A stretch of 64,000 nucleotides of DNA from positions 25,373,292-25,437,291 of the forward strand of contig NC_080059.1 of NCBI RefSeq assembly GCF_026212465.1, given 5' to 3'. The notes below the pieces were generated by a model. It was not told the origin of the DNA. It saw nothing but the letters and a program-made list of their open reading frames with translations, and made no database searches. Positions within the stretch are counted from its first letter, which is position 1; every line of letters starts with the position of its first letter. Source of the DNA: Amaranthus tricolor (lineage: Eukaryota; Streptophyta; Magnoliopsida; Caryophyllales; Amaranthaceae). Below, in pieces: positions 51,111 to 64,000 of the stretch. The translations under genes and the position numbers were made by a program.

Positions 51111-52627
51111 GTTCATTCGTCATTGACCATTACTCCTTGTTCATTCTTCATCGTTCATTCTTCATTGATCATTGATCCTTGTTCATTCTTCATCGTTCAT
51201 TCGTCATTGACCATTAATCCTTGTTCATTCTTCATCGTTCATTCTTCATTGATCATTGAACCTTGTTCATTCTTCATCGTTCATTCTTCTTTGATCATTG
51301 ATCCTTGTTCATTCTTCATTGATCATTGATCCTTGTTCATTCTTCATCGTTCATTCGTCATTGATCATTGATCCTTGTTCATTCTTCATCGTTCTGTCGT
51401 CATTGACCATTACTCCTTGTTCATTCTTCATCGTTCATTCTTCATTGATCATTGAACCTTGTTCATTCTTCATCGTTCATTCTTCTTTGATCATTGATCC
51501 TTGTTCATTCTTCATTAATCATTGATCCTTGTTCATTCTTCATCGTTCATTCGTCATTGATCATTGATCCTTGTTCATTCTTCATCGTTCATTCTTCATT
51601 GATCATTGATCCTTGTTCATTCTTCATCGTTCATTCGTCATTGATCATTGATCCTTGTTCATTCTTCATCGTTCATTCGTCAATGACCATTACTCCTTGT
51701 TCATTCTTCATCGTTCATTCTTCATTGACCATTAATCCTTGTTCATTCTTCATCGATCATTCTTCATTGATCATTGTTCCTTGTTCATTCTTCATCGTTC
51801 ATTTTTCATTTATCATTGATCCTTGTTCATTCTTCATCGTTCATTCTTCATTGATCATTGATCCTTGTTCATTCTTCATCGTTCATTCGTCATTGACCAT
51901 TAATCCTTGTTCATTCTTCATCGTTCATTCTTCATTGATCATTGAACCTTGTTCATTCTTCATCGTTCATTCTTCTTTGATCATTGATCCTTGTTCATTC
52001 TTCATTAATCATTGATCCTTGTTCATTCTTCATCGTTCATTCGTCATTGATCATTGATCCTTGTTCATTCTTCATCGTTCATTCTTCATTGATCATTGAT
52101 CCTTGTTCATTCTTCATCGTTCATTCGTCATTGATCATTGATCCTTGTTCATTCTTCATCGTTCATTCGTCATTGACCATTACTCCTTGTTCATTCTTCA
52201 TCGTTCATTCTTCATTGATCATTGATCCTTGTTCATTCTTCATCGTTCATTAGTCATTGACCATTAATCCTTGTTCATTCTTCATCGTTCATTCTTCATT
52301 GATCATTGAACCTTGTTCATTCTTCATCGTTCATTCTTCTTTGATCATTGATCCTTGTTCATTCTTCATTGATCATTGATCCTTGTTCATTCTTCATCGT
52401 TCATTCGTCATTGATCATTGATCCTTGTTCATTCTTCATCGTTCATTCTTCATTGATCATTGATCCTTGTTCATTCTTCATCGTTCATTCGTCATTGATC
52501 ATTGATCCTTGTTCATTCTTCATCGTTCTGTCGTCATTGACCATTACTCCTTGTTCATTCTTCATCGTTCATTCTTCATTGATCATTGAACCTTGTTCAT
52601 TCTTCATCGTTCATTCTTCTTTGATCA

Positions 52628-54167
52628 TTGATCCTTGTTCATTCTTCATTAATCATTGATCCTTGTTCATTCTTCATCATTCATTCGTCATTGATCATTG
52701 ATCCTTGTTCATTCTTCATCGTTCATTCTTCATTGATCATTGATCCTTGTTCATTCTTCATCGTTCATTCGTCATTGATCATTGATCCTTGTTCATTCTT
52801 CATCGTTCATTCGTCAATGACCATTACTCCTTGTTCATTCTTCATCGTTCATTCTTCATTGATCATTGATCCTTGTTCATTCTTCATCGTTCATTCTTCT
52901 TTGATCATTGATCCTTGTTCATTCTTCATTGATCATTGATCCTTGTTCATTCTTCATCGTTCATTCTTCATTGACCATTGATCCTTGTTCATTCTTCATC
53001 GTTCATTCTTCATTGACCATTAATCCTTGTTCATTCTTCATCGATCATTCTTCATTGATCATTGTTCCTTGTTCATTCTTCATCGTTCATTCTTCATTGA
53101 TCATTGATCCTTGTTCATTCTTCATCGTTCATTCTTCATTGATCATTGATCCTTGTTCATTCTTCATCGTTCATTCGTCATTGATCATTGATCCTTGTTC
53201 ATTCTTCATCGTTCATTCTTCATTGATCATTGATCCTTGTTCATTCTTCATCGTTCATTCGTCATTGATCATTGATCCTTGTTCATTCTTCATCGTTCTG
53301 TCGTCATTGACCATTACTCCTTGTTCATTCTTCATCTTTCATTCTTCATTGATCATTGAACCTTGTTCATTCTTCATCGTTCATTCTTCTTTGATCATTG
53401 ATCCTTGTTCATTCTTCATTAATCATTGATCCTTGTTCATTCTTCATCGTTCATTCGTCATTGATCATTGATCCTTGTTCATTCTTCATCGTTCATTCTT
53501 CATTGATCATTGATCCTTGTTCATTCTTCATCGTTCATTCGTCATTGATCATTGATCCTTGTTCATTCTTCATCGTTCATTCGTCAATGACCATTACTCC
53601 TTGTTCATTCTTCATCGTTCATTCTTCATTGATCATTGATCCTTGTTCATTCTTCATCGTTCATTCTTCTTTGATCATTGATCCTTGTTCATTCTTCATT
53701 GATCATTGATCCTTGTTCATTCTTCATCGTTCATTCTTCATTGACCATTGATCCTTGTTCATTCTTCATCGTTCATTCTTCATTGACCATTAATCCTTGT
53801 TCATTCTTCATCGATCATTCTTCATTGATCATTGTTCCTTGTTCATTCTTCATCGTTCATTCTTCATTGATCATTGATCCTTGTTCATTCTTCATCGTTC
53901 ATTCTTCATTGATCATTGATCCTTGTTCATTCTTCATCGTTCATTCGTCATTGATCATTGATCCTTGTTCATTCTTCATCGTTCATTCTTCATTGATCAT
54001 TGATCCTTGTTCATTCTTCATCGTTCATTCGTCATTGATCATTGATCCTTGTTCATTCTTCATCGTTCTGTCGTCATTGACCATTACTCCTTGTTCATTC
54101 TTCATCGTTCATTCTTCATTGATCATTGATCCTTGTTCATTCTTCATCGTTCATTCTTCTTTGATCA
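52628..54167 (+). repeat. Two copies of a 770-bp HOR
   Basis: Landmarks at 52628 and 52908 recur at 53398 and 53678, offset 770 (7 x 110). Both include the CAATGACCATTACT and CTGTCGTC monomers. Copy 1 has private changes CATCATTCATTC (near 52677) and CATCTTTCATTC (near 53335). Confidence 0.75.
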
Positions 54168-54601
54168 TTGATCCTTGTTCATTCTTCATTGATCATTGAT
54201 CCTTGTTCATTCTTCATCGTTCATTCGTCATTGATCATTGATCCTTATTCATTCTTCATCGTTCATTTTTCATTTATCATTGATCCTTGTTCATTCTTCA
54301 TCGTTCATTCTTCATTGATCATTGATCCTTGTTCATTCTTCATCGTTCATTCGTCATTGACCATTAATCCTTGTTCATTCTTCATCGTTCATTCTTCATT
54401 GATCATTGATCCTTGTTCATTCTTCATCGTTCATTCGTCATTGACCATTAATCCTTGTTCATTCTTCATCGTTCATTCTTCATTGATCATTGATCCTTGT
54501 TCATTCTTCATCGTTCATTCGTCATTGATCATTGATCCTTGTTCATTCTTCATTGATCATTGATCCTTGTTCATTCTTCATCGTTCATTCGTCATTGATC
54601 A

Positions 54602-57600
54602 TTGATCCTTGTTCATTCTTCATTGATCATTGATCCTTGTTCATTCTTCATCGTTCATTCGTCATTGATCATTGATCCTTGTTCATTCTTCATCGTTCAT
54701 TCGTCATTGACCATTACTCCTTGTTCATTCTTCATCGTTCATTCTTCATTGATCATTGATCCTTGTTCATTCTTCATCGTTCATTCTTCTTTGATCATTG
54801 ATCCTTGTTCATTCTTCATTGATCATTGATCCTTGTTCATTCTTCATCGTTCATTCTTCATTGACCATTGATCCTTGTTCATTCTTCATCGTTCATTCTT
54901 CATTGACCATTAATCCTTGTTCATTCTTCATCGATCATTCTTCATTGATCATTGTTCCTTGTTCATTCTTCATCGTTCATTTTTCATTTATCATTGATCC
55001 TTGTTCATTCTTCATCGTTCATTCTTCATTGATCATTGATTCTTGTTCATTCTTCATCGTTCATTCGTCATTGACCATTAATCCTTGTTCATTCTTCATC
55101 GTTCATTCTTCATTGATCATTGATCCTTGTTCATTCTTCATCGTTCATTCGTCATTGACCATTAATCCTTGTTCATTCTTCATCGTTCATTCTTCATTGA
55201 TCATTGAACCTTGTTCATTCTTCATCGTTCATTCTTCTTTGATCATTGATCCTTGTTCATTCTTCATTAATCATTGATCCTTGTTCATTCTTCATCGTTC
55301 ATTCGTCATTGATCATTGATCCTTGTTCATTCTTCATCGTTCATTCTTCATTGATCATTGATCCTTGTTCATTCTTCATCGTTCATTCGTCATTGATCAT
55401 TGATCCTTGTTCATTCTTCATCGTTCATTCGTCATTGACCATTACTCCTTGTTCATTCTTCATCGTTCATTCTTCATTGATCATTGATCCTTGTTCATTC
55501 TTCATCGTTCATTCGTCATTGACCATTAATCCTTGTTCATTCTTCATCGTTCATTCTTCATTGATCATTGAACCTTGTTCATTCTTCATCGTTCATTCTT
55601 CTTTGATCATTGATCCTTGTTCATTCTTCATTGATCATTGATCCTTGTTCATTCTTCATCGTTCATTCGTCATTGATCATTGATCCTTGTTCATTCTTCA
55701 TCGTTCATTCTTCATTGATCATTGATCCTTGTTCATTCTTCATCGTTCATTCGTCATTGATCATTGATCCTTGTTCATTCTTCATCGTTCTGTCGTCATT
55801 GACCATTACTCCTTGTTCATTCTTCATCGTTCATTCTTCATTGATCATTGAACCTTGTTCATTCTTCATCGTTCATTCTTCTTTAATCATTGATCCTTGT
55901 TCATTCTTCATTAATCATTGATCCTTGTTCATTCTTCATCGTTCATTCGTCATTGATCATTGATCCTTGTTCATTCTTCATCGTTCATTCTTCATTGATC
56001 ATTGATCCTTGTTCATTCTTCATCGTTCATTCGTCATTGATCATTGATCCTTGTTCATTCTTCATCGTTCATTCGTCAATGACCATTACTCCTTGTTCAT
56101 TCTTCATCGTTCATTCTTCATTGATCATTGATCCTTGTTCATTCTTCATCGTTCATTCTTCTTTGATCATTGATCCTTGTTCATTCTTCATTGATCATTG
56201 ATCCTTGTTCATTCTTCATCGTTCATTCTTCATTGACCATTGATCCTTGTTCATTCTTCATCGTTCATTCTTCATTGACCATTAATCCTTGTTCATTCTT
56301 CATCGATCATTCTTCATTGATCATTGTTCCTTGTTCATTCTTCATCGTTCATTCTTCATTGATCATTGATCCTTGTTCATTCTTCATCGTTCATTCTTCA
56401 TTGATCATTGATCCTTGTTCATTCTTCATCGTTCATTCGTCATTGATCATTGATCCTTGTTCATTCTTCATCGTTCATTCTTCATTGATCATTGATCCTT
56501 GTTCATTCTTCATCGTTCATTCGTCATTGATCATATATCCTTGTTCATTCTTCATCGTTCTGTCGTCATTGACCATTACTCCTTGTTCATTCTTCATCGT
56601 TCATTCTTCATTGATCATTGATCCTTGTTCATTCTTCATCGTTCATTCTTCTTTGATCATTGATCCTTGTTCATTCTTCATTGATCATTGATCCTTGTTC
56701 ATTCTTCATCGTTCATTCGTCATTGATCATTGATCCTTATTCATTCTTCATCGTTCATTTTTCATTTATCATTGATCCTTGTTCATTCTTCATCGTTCAT
56801 TCTTCATTGATCATTGATCCTTGTTCATTCTTCATCGTTCATTCGTCATTGACCATTAATCCTTGTTCATTCTTCATCGTTCATTCTTCATTGATCATTG
56901 AACCTTGTTCATTCTTCATCGTTCATTCTTCTTTGATCATTGATCCTTGTTCATTCTTCATTGATCATTGATCCTTGTTCATTCTTCATTGATCATTGAT
57001 CCTTGTTCATTCTTCATTGATCATTGATCCTTGTTCATTCTTCATCGTTCATTCGTCATTGATCATTGATCCTTGTTCATTCTTCATCGTTCATTCGTCA
57101 TTGACCATTACTCCTTGTTCATTCTTCATCGTTCATTCTTCATTGATCATTGATCCTTGTTCATTCTTCATCGTTCATTCTTCTTTGATCATTGATCCTT
57201 GTTCATTCTTCATTGATCATTGATCCTTGTTCATTCTTCATCGTTCATTCTTCATTGACCATTGATCCTTGTTCATTCTTCATCGTTCATTCTTCATTGA
57301 CCATTAATCCTTGTTCATTCTTCATCGATCATTCTTCATTGATCATTGTTCCTTGTTCATTCTTCATCGTTCATTTTTCATTTATCATTGATCCTTGTTC
57401 ATTCTTCATCGTTCATTCTTCATTGATCATTGATCCTTGTTCATTCTTCATCGTTCATTCGTCATTGACCATTAATCCTTGTTCATTCTTCATCGTTCAT
57501 TCTTCATTGATCATTGATCCTTGTTCATTCTTCATCGTTCATTCGTCATTGACCATTAATCCTTGTTCATTCTTCATCGTTCATTCTTCATTGATCATTG

Positions 57601-60600
57601 AACCTTGTTCATTCTTCATCGTTCATTCTTCTTTGATCATTGATCCTTGTTCATTCTTCATTAATCATTGATCCTTGTTCATTCTTCATCGTTCATTCGT
57701 CATTGATCATTGATCCTTGTTCATTCTTCATCGTTCATTCTTCATTGATCATTGATCCTTGTTCATTCTTCATCGTTCATTCGTCATTGATCATTGATCC
57801 TTGTTCATTCTTCATCGTTCATTCGTCAATGACCATTACTCCTTGTTCATTCTTCATCGTTCATTCTTCATTGATCATTGATCCTTGTTCATTCTTCATC
57901 GTTCATTCTTCTTTGATCATTGATCCTTGTTCATTCTTCATTGATCATTGATCCTTGTTCATTCTTCATCGTTCATTCTTCATTGACCATTGATCCTTGT
58001 TCATTCTTCATCGTTCATTCTTCATTGACCATTAATCCTTGTTCATTCTTCATCGATCATTCTTCATTGATCATTGTTCCTTGTTCATTCTTCATCGTTC
58101 ATTCTTCATTGATCATTGATCCTTGTTCATTCTTCATCGTTCATTCTTCATTGATCATTGATCCTTGTTCATTCTTCATCGTTCATTCTTCATTGATCAT
58201 TGATCCTTGTTCATTCTTCATCGTTCATTCGTCATTGATCATTGATCCTTGTTCATTCTTCATCGTTCATTCGTCATTGACCATTACTCCTTGTTCATTC
58301 TTCATCGTTCATTCTTCATTGATCATTGATCCTTGTTCATTCTTCATCGTTCATTCGTCATTGATCATTGATCCTTATTCATTCTTCATCTTTCATTTTT
58401 CATTTATCATTGATCCTTGTTCATTCTTCATCGTTCATTCTTCATTGATCATTGATCCTTGTTCATTCTTCATCGTTCATTCGTCATTGACCATTAATCC
58501 TTGTTCATTCTTCATCGTTCATTCTTCATTGATCATTGATCCTTGTTCATTCTTCATCGTTCATTCGTCATTGACCATTAATCCTTGTTCATTCTTCATC
58601 GTTCATTCTTCATTGATCATTGAACCTTGTTCATTCTTCATCGTTCATTCTTCTTTGATCATTGATCCTTGTTCATTCTTCATTGATCATTGATCCTTGT
58701 TCATTCTTCATCGTTCATTCGTCATTGACCATTACTCCTTGTTCATTCTTCATCGTTCATTCTTCATTGATCATTGATCCTTGTTCATTCTTCATCGTTC
58801 ATTCTTCTTTGATCATTGATCCTTGTTCATTCTTCATTGATCATTGATCCTTGTTCATTCTTCATCGTTCATTCTTCATTGACCATTGATCCTTGTTCAT
58901 TCTTCATCGTTCATTCTTCATTGACCATTAATCCTTGTTCATTCTTCATCGATCATTCTTCATTGATCATTGATCCTTGTTCATTCTTCATCGTTCATTC
59001 GTCATTGACCATTAATCCTTGTTCATTCTTCATCGTTCATTCTTCATTAATCATTGAACCTTGTTCATTCTTCATCGTTCATTCTTCTTTGATCATTGAT
59101 CCTTGTTCATTCTTCATTGATCATTGATCCTTGTTCATTCTTCATCGTTCATTCGTCATTGATCATTGATCCTTGTTCATTCTTCATCGTTCATTCTTCA
59201 TTGATCATCGATCCTTGTTCATTCTTCATCGTTCATTCTTCATGGATCATTGATCCTTATTCATTCTTCATCGTTCATTCTTCATTAATCATTGAACCTT
59301 GTTCATTCTTCATCGTTCATTCTTCTTTGATCATTGATCCTTGTTCATTCTTCATTGATCATTGATCCTTGTTCATTCTTCATCGTTCATTCGTCATTGA
59401 TCATTGATCCTTGTTCATTCTTCATCGTTCATTCTTCATTGATCATTGATCCTTGTTCATTCTTCATCGTTCATTCGTCATTGATCATTGATCCTTGTTC
59501 ATTCTTCATCGTTCTGTCGTCATTGACCATTACTCCTTGTTCATTCTTCATCGTTCATTCTTCATTGATCATTGATCCTTGTTCATTCTTCATCGTTCAT
59601 TCTTCTTTGATCATTGATCCTTGTTCATTCTTCATTGATCATTGATCCTTGTTCATTCTTCATCGTTCATTCTTCATGGACCATTGATCCTTGTTCATTC
59701 TTCATCGTTCATTCTTCATTGACCATTAATCCTTGTTCATTCTTCATTGATCATTGTTCCTTGTTCATTCTTCATCGCTCATTCTTCATTGATCATTGAT
59801 CCTTGTTCATTCTTCATCGTTCATTCTTCATTGATCATTGATCCTTGTTCATTCTTCATCGTTCATTCGTCATTGATCATTGATCCTTGTTCATTCTTCA
59901 TCGTTCATTCGTCATTGACCATTACTCCTTGTTCATTCTTCATCGTTCATTCTTCATTGATCATTGATCCTTGTTCATTCTTCATCGTTCATTCGTCATT
60001 GATCATTGATCCTTATTCATTCTTCATCGTTCATTTTTCATTTATCATTGATCCTTGTTCATTCTTCATCGTTCATTCTTCATTGATCATTGATCCTTGT
60101 TCATTCTTCATCGTTCATTCGTCATTGACCATTAATCCTTGTTCATTCTTCATCGTTCATTCTTCATTGATCATTGATCCTTGTTCATTCTTCATCGTTC
60201 ATTCGTCATTGACCATTAATCCTTGTTCATTCTTCATCGTTCATTCTTCATTGATCATTGAACCTTGTTCATTCTTCATCGTTCATTCTTCTTTGATCAT
60301 TGATCCTTGTTCATTCTTCATTAATCATTGATCCTTGTTCATTCTTCATCGTTCATTCGTCATTGATCATTGATCCTTGTTCATTCTTCATCGTTCATTC
60401 TTCATTGATCATTGATCCTTGTTCATTCTTCATCGTTCATTCGTCATTGATCATTGATCCTTGTTCATTCTTCATCGTTCATTCGTCATTGACCATTACT
60501 CCTTGTTCATTCTTCATCGTTCATTCTTCATTGATCATTGATCCTTGTTCATTCTTCATCGTTCATTCTTCTTTGATCATTGATCCTTGTTCATTCTTCA

Positions 60601-63600
60601 TTGATCATTGATCCTTGTTCATTCTTCATCGTTCATTCTTCATTGACCATTGATCCTTGTTCATTCTTCATCGTTCATTCTTCATTGACCATTAATCCTT
60701 GTTCATTCTTCATCGATCATTCTTCATTGATCATTGTTCCTTGTTCATTCTTCATCGTTCATTCTTCATTGATCATTGATCCTTGTTCATTCTTCATCGT
60801 TCATTCTTCATTGATCATTGATCCTTGTTCATTCTTCATCGTTCATTCTTCATTGATCATTGATCCTTGTTCATTCTTCATCGTTCATTCGTCATTGATC
60901 ATTGATCCTTGTTCATTCTTCATCGTTCATTCGTCAATGACCATTACTCCTTGTTCATTCTTCATCGTTCATTCGTCATTGACCATTAATCCTTGTTCAT
61001 TCTTCATCGTTCATTCTTCATTGATCATTGAACCTTGTTCATTCTTCATCGTTCATTCTTCTTTGATCATTGATCCTTGTTCATTCTTCATTGATCATTG
61101 ATCCTTGTTCATTCTTCATCGTTCATTCGTCATTGATCATTGATCCTTGTTCATTCTTCATTGATCATTGATCCTTGTTCATTCTTCATCCTTCATTCGT
61201 CATTGATCATTGATCCTTGTTCATTCTTCATCGTTCATTCGTCATTGACCATTACTCCTTGTTCATTCTTCATCGTTCATTCTTCATTGATCATTGATCC
61301 TTGTTCATTCTTCATCGTTCATTCTTCTTTGATCATTGATCCTTGTTCATTCTTCATTGATCATTGATCCTTGTTCATTCTTCATCGTTCATTCTTCATT
61401 GACCATTGATCCTTGTTCATTCTTCATCGTTCATTCTTCATTGACCATTAATCCTTGTTCATTCTTCATCGATCATTCTTCATTGATCATTGTTCCTTGT
61501 TCATTCTTCATCGTTCATTTTTCATTTATCATTGATCCTTGTTCATTCTTCATCGTTCATTCTTCATTGATCATTGATCCTTGTTCATTCTTCATCGTTC
61601 ATTCGTCATTGACCATTAATCCTTGTTCATTCTTCATCGTTCATTCTTCATTGATCATTGATCCTTGTTCATTCTTCATCGTTCATTCGTCATTGACCAT
61701 TAATCCTTGTTCATTCTTCATCGTTCATTCTTCATTGATCATTGAACCTTGTTCATTCTTCATCGTTCATTCTTCTTTGATCATTGATCCTTGTTCATTC
61801 TTCATTAATCATTGATCCTTGTTCATTCTTCATCGTTCATTCGTCATTGATCATTGATCCTTGTTCATTCTTCATCGTTCATTCTTCATTGATCATTGAT
61901 CCTTGTTCATTCTTCATCGTTCATTCGTCATTGATCATTGATCCTTGTTCATTCTTCATCGTTCATTCGTCATTGACCATTACTCCTTGTTCATTCTTCA
62001 TCGTTCATTCTTCATTGATCATTGATCCTTGTTCATTCTTCATCGTTCATTCGTCATTGACCATTAATCCTTGTTCATTCTTCATCGTTCATTCTTCATT
62101 GATCATTGAACCTTGTTCATTCTTCATCGTTCATTCTTCTTTGATCATTGATCCTTGTTCATTCTTCATTGATCATTGATCCTTGTTCATTCTTCATCGT
62201 TCATTCGTCATTGATCATTGATCCTTGTTCATTCTTCATCGTTCATTCTTCATTGATCATTGATCCTTGTTCATTCTTCATCGTTCATTCGTCATTGATC
62301 ATTGATCCTTGTTCATTCTTCATCGTTCTGTCGTCATTGACCATTACTCCTTGTTCATTCTTCATCGTTCATTCTTCATTGATCATTGAACCTTGTTCAT
62401 TCTTCATCGTTCATTCTTCTTTGATCATTGATCCTTGTTCATTCTTCATTAATCATTGATCCTTGTTCATTCTTCATCGTTCATTCGTCATTGATCATTG
62501 ATCCTTGTTCATTCTTCATCGTTCATTCTTCATTGATCATTGATCCTTGTTCATTCTTCATCGTTCATTCGTCATTGATCATTGATCCTTGTTCATTCTT
62601 CATCGTTCATTCGTCAATGACCATTACTCCTTGTTCATTCTTCATCGTTCATTCTTCATTGATCATTGATCCTTGTTCATTCTTCATCGTTCATTCTTCT
62701 TTGATCATTGATCCTTGTTCATTCTTCATTGATCATTGATCCTTGTTCATTCTTCATCGTTCATTCTTCATTGACCATTGATCCTTGTTCATTCTTCATC
62801 GTTCATTCTTCATTGACCATTAATCCTTGTTCATTCTTCATCGATCATTCTTCATTGATCATTGTTCCTTGTTCATTCTTCATCGTTCATTCTTCATTGA
62901 TCATTGATCCTTGTTCATTCTTCATCGTTCATTCTTCATTGATCATTGATCCTTGTTCATTCTTCATCGTTCATTCGTCATTGATCATTGATCCTTGTTC
63001 ATTCTTCATCGTTCATTCTTCATTGATCATTGATCCTTGTTCATTCTTCATCGTTCATTCGTCATTGATCATTGATCCTTGTTCATTCTTCATCGTTCTG
63101 TCGTCATTGACCATTACTCCTTGTTCATTCTTCATCGTTCATTCTTCATTGATCATTGATCCTTGTTCATTCTTCATCGTTCATTCTTCTTTGATCATTG
63201 ATCCTTGTTCATTCTTCATTGATCATTGATCCTTGTTCATTCTTCATCGTTCATTCGTCATTGATCATTGATCCTTATTCATTCTTCATCGTTCATTTTT
63301 CATTTATCATTGATCCTTGTTCATTCTTCATCGTTCATTCTTCATTGATCATTGATCCTTGTTCATTCTTCATCGTTCATTCGTCATTGACCATTAATCC
63401 TTGTTCATTCTTCATCGTTCATTCTTCATTGATCATTGATCCTTGTTCATTCTTCATCGTTCATTCGTCATTGACCATTAATCCTTGTTCATTCTTCATC
63501 GTTCATTCTTCATTGATCATTGAACCTTGTTCATTCTTCATCGTTCATTCTTCTTTGATCATTGATCCTTGTTCATTCTTCATTGATCATTGATCCTTGT

Positions 63601-64000
63601 TCATTCTTCATCGTTCATTCGTCATTGATCATTGATCCTTGTTCATTCTTCATTAATCATTGATCCTTGTTCATTCTTCATCGTTCATTCGTCATTGATC
63701 ATTGATCCTTGTTCATTCTTCATCGTTCATTCGTCATTGACCATTACTCCTTGTTCATTCTTCATCGTTCATTCTTCATTGATCATTGATCCTTGTTCAT
63801 TCTTCATCGTTCATTCTTCTTTGATCATTGATCCTTGTTCATTCTTCATTGATCATTGATCCTTGTTCATTCTTCATCGTTCATTCTTCATTGACCATTG
63901 ATCCTTGTTCATTCTTCATCGTTCATTCTTCATTGACCATTAATCCTTGTTCATTCTTCATCGATCATTCTTCATTGATCATTGTTCCTTGTTCATTCTT
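54602..64000 (+). repeat. HOR of 6538 bp, one full copy and one partial
   Basis: Landmarks at 54602, 55610, 55890, 56170 and 56660 recur at 61140, 62148, 62428, 62708 and 63198, all at offset 6538 (7 x 934). Near 56996/63632 the offset becomes 6636, a 98-bp (14-heptamer) length difference. The first part also matches 50290-51330 at offset 4312, so this block is itself a rearranged copy of the preceding one. The second copy runs off the window. Confidence 0.7.
59334..60331 (+). repeat. Empty-site paralogue of the retrotransposon insertion
   Basis: This stretch has the same order of variant monomers as 39552-40316 followed by 44629 onwards, at offset 19782 (7 x 2826) on the left side. The position equivalent to the insertion is TCCTT at 60094-60098. 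It is uninterrupted and followed by the same CATTCGTCATTGACC monomer seen just right of the element. It shows what the target looked like before insertion. Confidence 0.85.

Larger units (their letters stand above)
44624..64000 (+). repeat. 42-bp heptamer-built minisatellite array, right arm
   Basis: The same satellite resumes at the exact base following the retrotransposon, in the same orientation and heptamer register, and continues past the window end. It has the same monomer and the same 28-bp truncated form. The CAATGACCATTACT variant is frequent here, and the CCTAGTTC variant common in the first 21.5 kb is absent. Both arms together are about 59.7 kb, equivalent to some 1,420 monomers. 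No gene or unique sequence is seen in this arm. Confidence 0.99.

Noticed and set aside
44655..63859. The same 14-residue repeat frames in the right arm.
   Set aside because: Same reasons: tandem-repeat artefacts without ATG starts, with ends set by truncated monomers.
1..64000. CRISPR-like regular repeats.
   Set aside because: Repeats are directly adjacent with no unique spacers and no cas genes, and the retrotransposon is eukaryotic.
1..64000. Variant telomere repeat, since plant telomeres are also 7 bp.
   Set aside because: TTCATTG-like heptamers share only about four positions with TTTAGGG and lack the G-run. No canonical telomere repeats were noticed in the window. A distant origin cannot be excluded but is unsupported.

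Overview
The window is almost entirely one giant tandem repeat. A 42-bp minisatellite runs from base 1 to 40316 and from 44624 to 64000, off both ends of the window. It is interrupted once by a minus-strand Ty3/gypsy LTR retrotransposon (40317-44623). The retrotransposon points to a flowering-plant nuclear genome: it has a chromovirus-type Gag and protease, and a primer-binding site matching plant initiator tRNA-Met. The species cannot be named from the sequence. I see no host protein-coding gene, tRNA, rRNA or CRISPR array.

The 42-bp monomer is six heptamers: TTCATTC, then TTCATCG, then TTCATTC again, then TTCATTG, ATCATTG and ATCCTTG. The + strand is about 50% T and 74% pyrimidine in the consensus. 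Shortened or lengthened monomers (14, 28, 35 and 56 bp) are made of whole heptamers. Every landmark I checked from one end to the other, including across the retrotransposon, sits in the same register modulo 7. Above the monomer lie nested higher-order repeats (HORs) with periods of about 602, 728, 770, 1148-1190, 2072, 3157, 3234, 4249, 4669, 5033 and 6538 bp. All are multiples of 7 and most are not multiples of 42. Diagnostic variants are regionally restricted: a CCTAGTTC variant occurs only left of about 21.5 kb, and a CAATGACCATTACT variant only right of about 32 kb. The array therefore appears to be homogenised in local domains.

The retrotransposon (4307 bp) has LTRs of 835 and 834 bp that differ by one substitution and one A-run length change. 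It has a perfect 5-bp target duplication (TCCTT), a primer-binding site, a polypurine tract and a TATA box. Inside is one long intact Gag-protease frame running into reverse transcriptase. RT is broken by a frameshift near 41800. RNase H and integrase are missing: the end of RT is joined directly, near 41222, to the tail of the polyprotein, which runs over the polypurine tract into the LTR. It is a very young, non-autonomous element that keeps its cis signals and Gag. A paralogous empty site lies at about 60094-60098.

Together these look like a heterochromatic, possibly centromeric or pericentromeric, satellite block with a recent retrotransposon insertion. The location is inference. The long open frames along the satellite are artefacts of a stop-free 42-bp period and are not annotated as genes.
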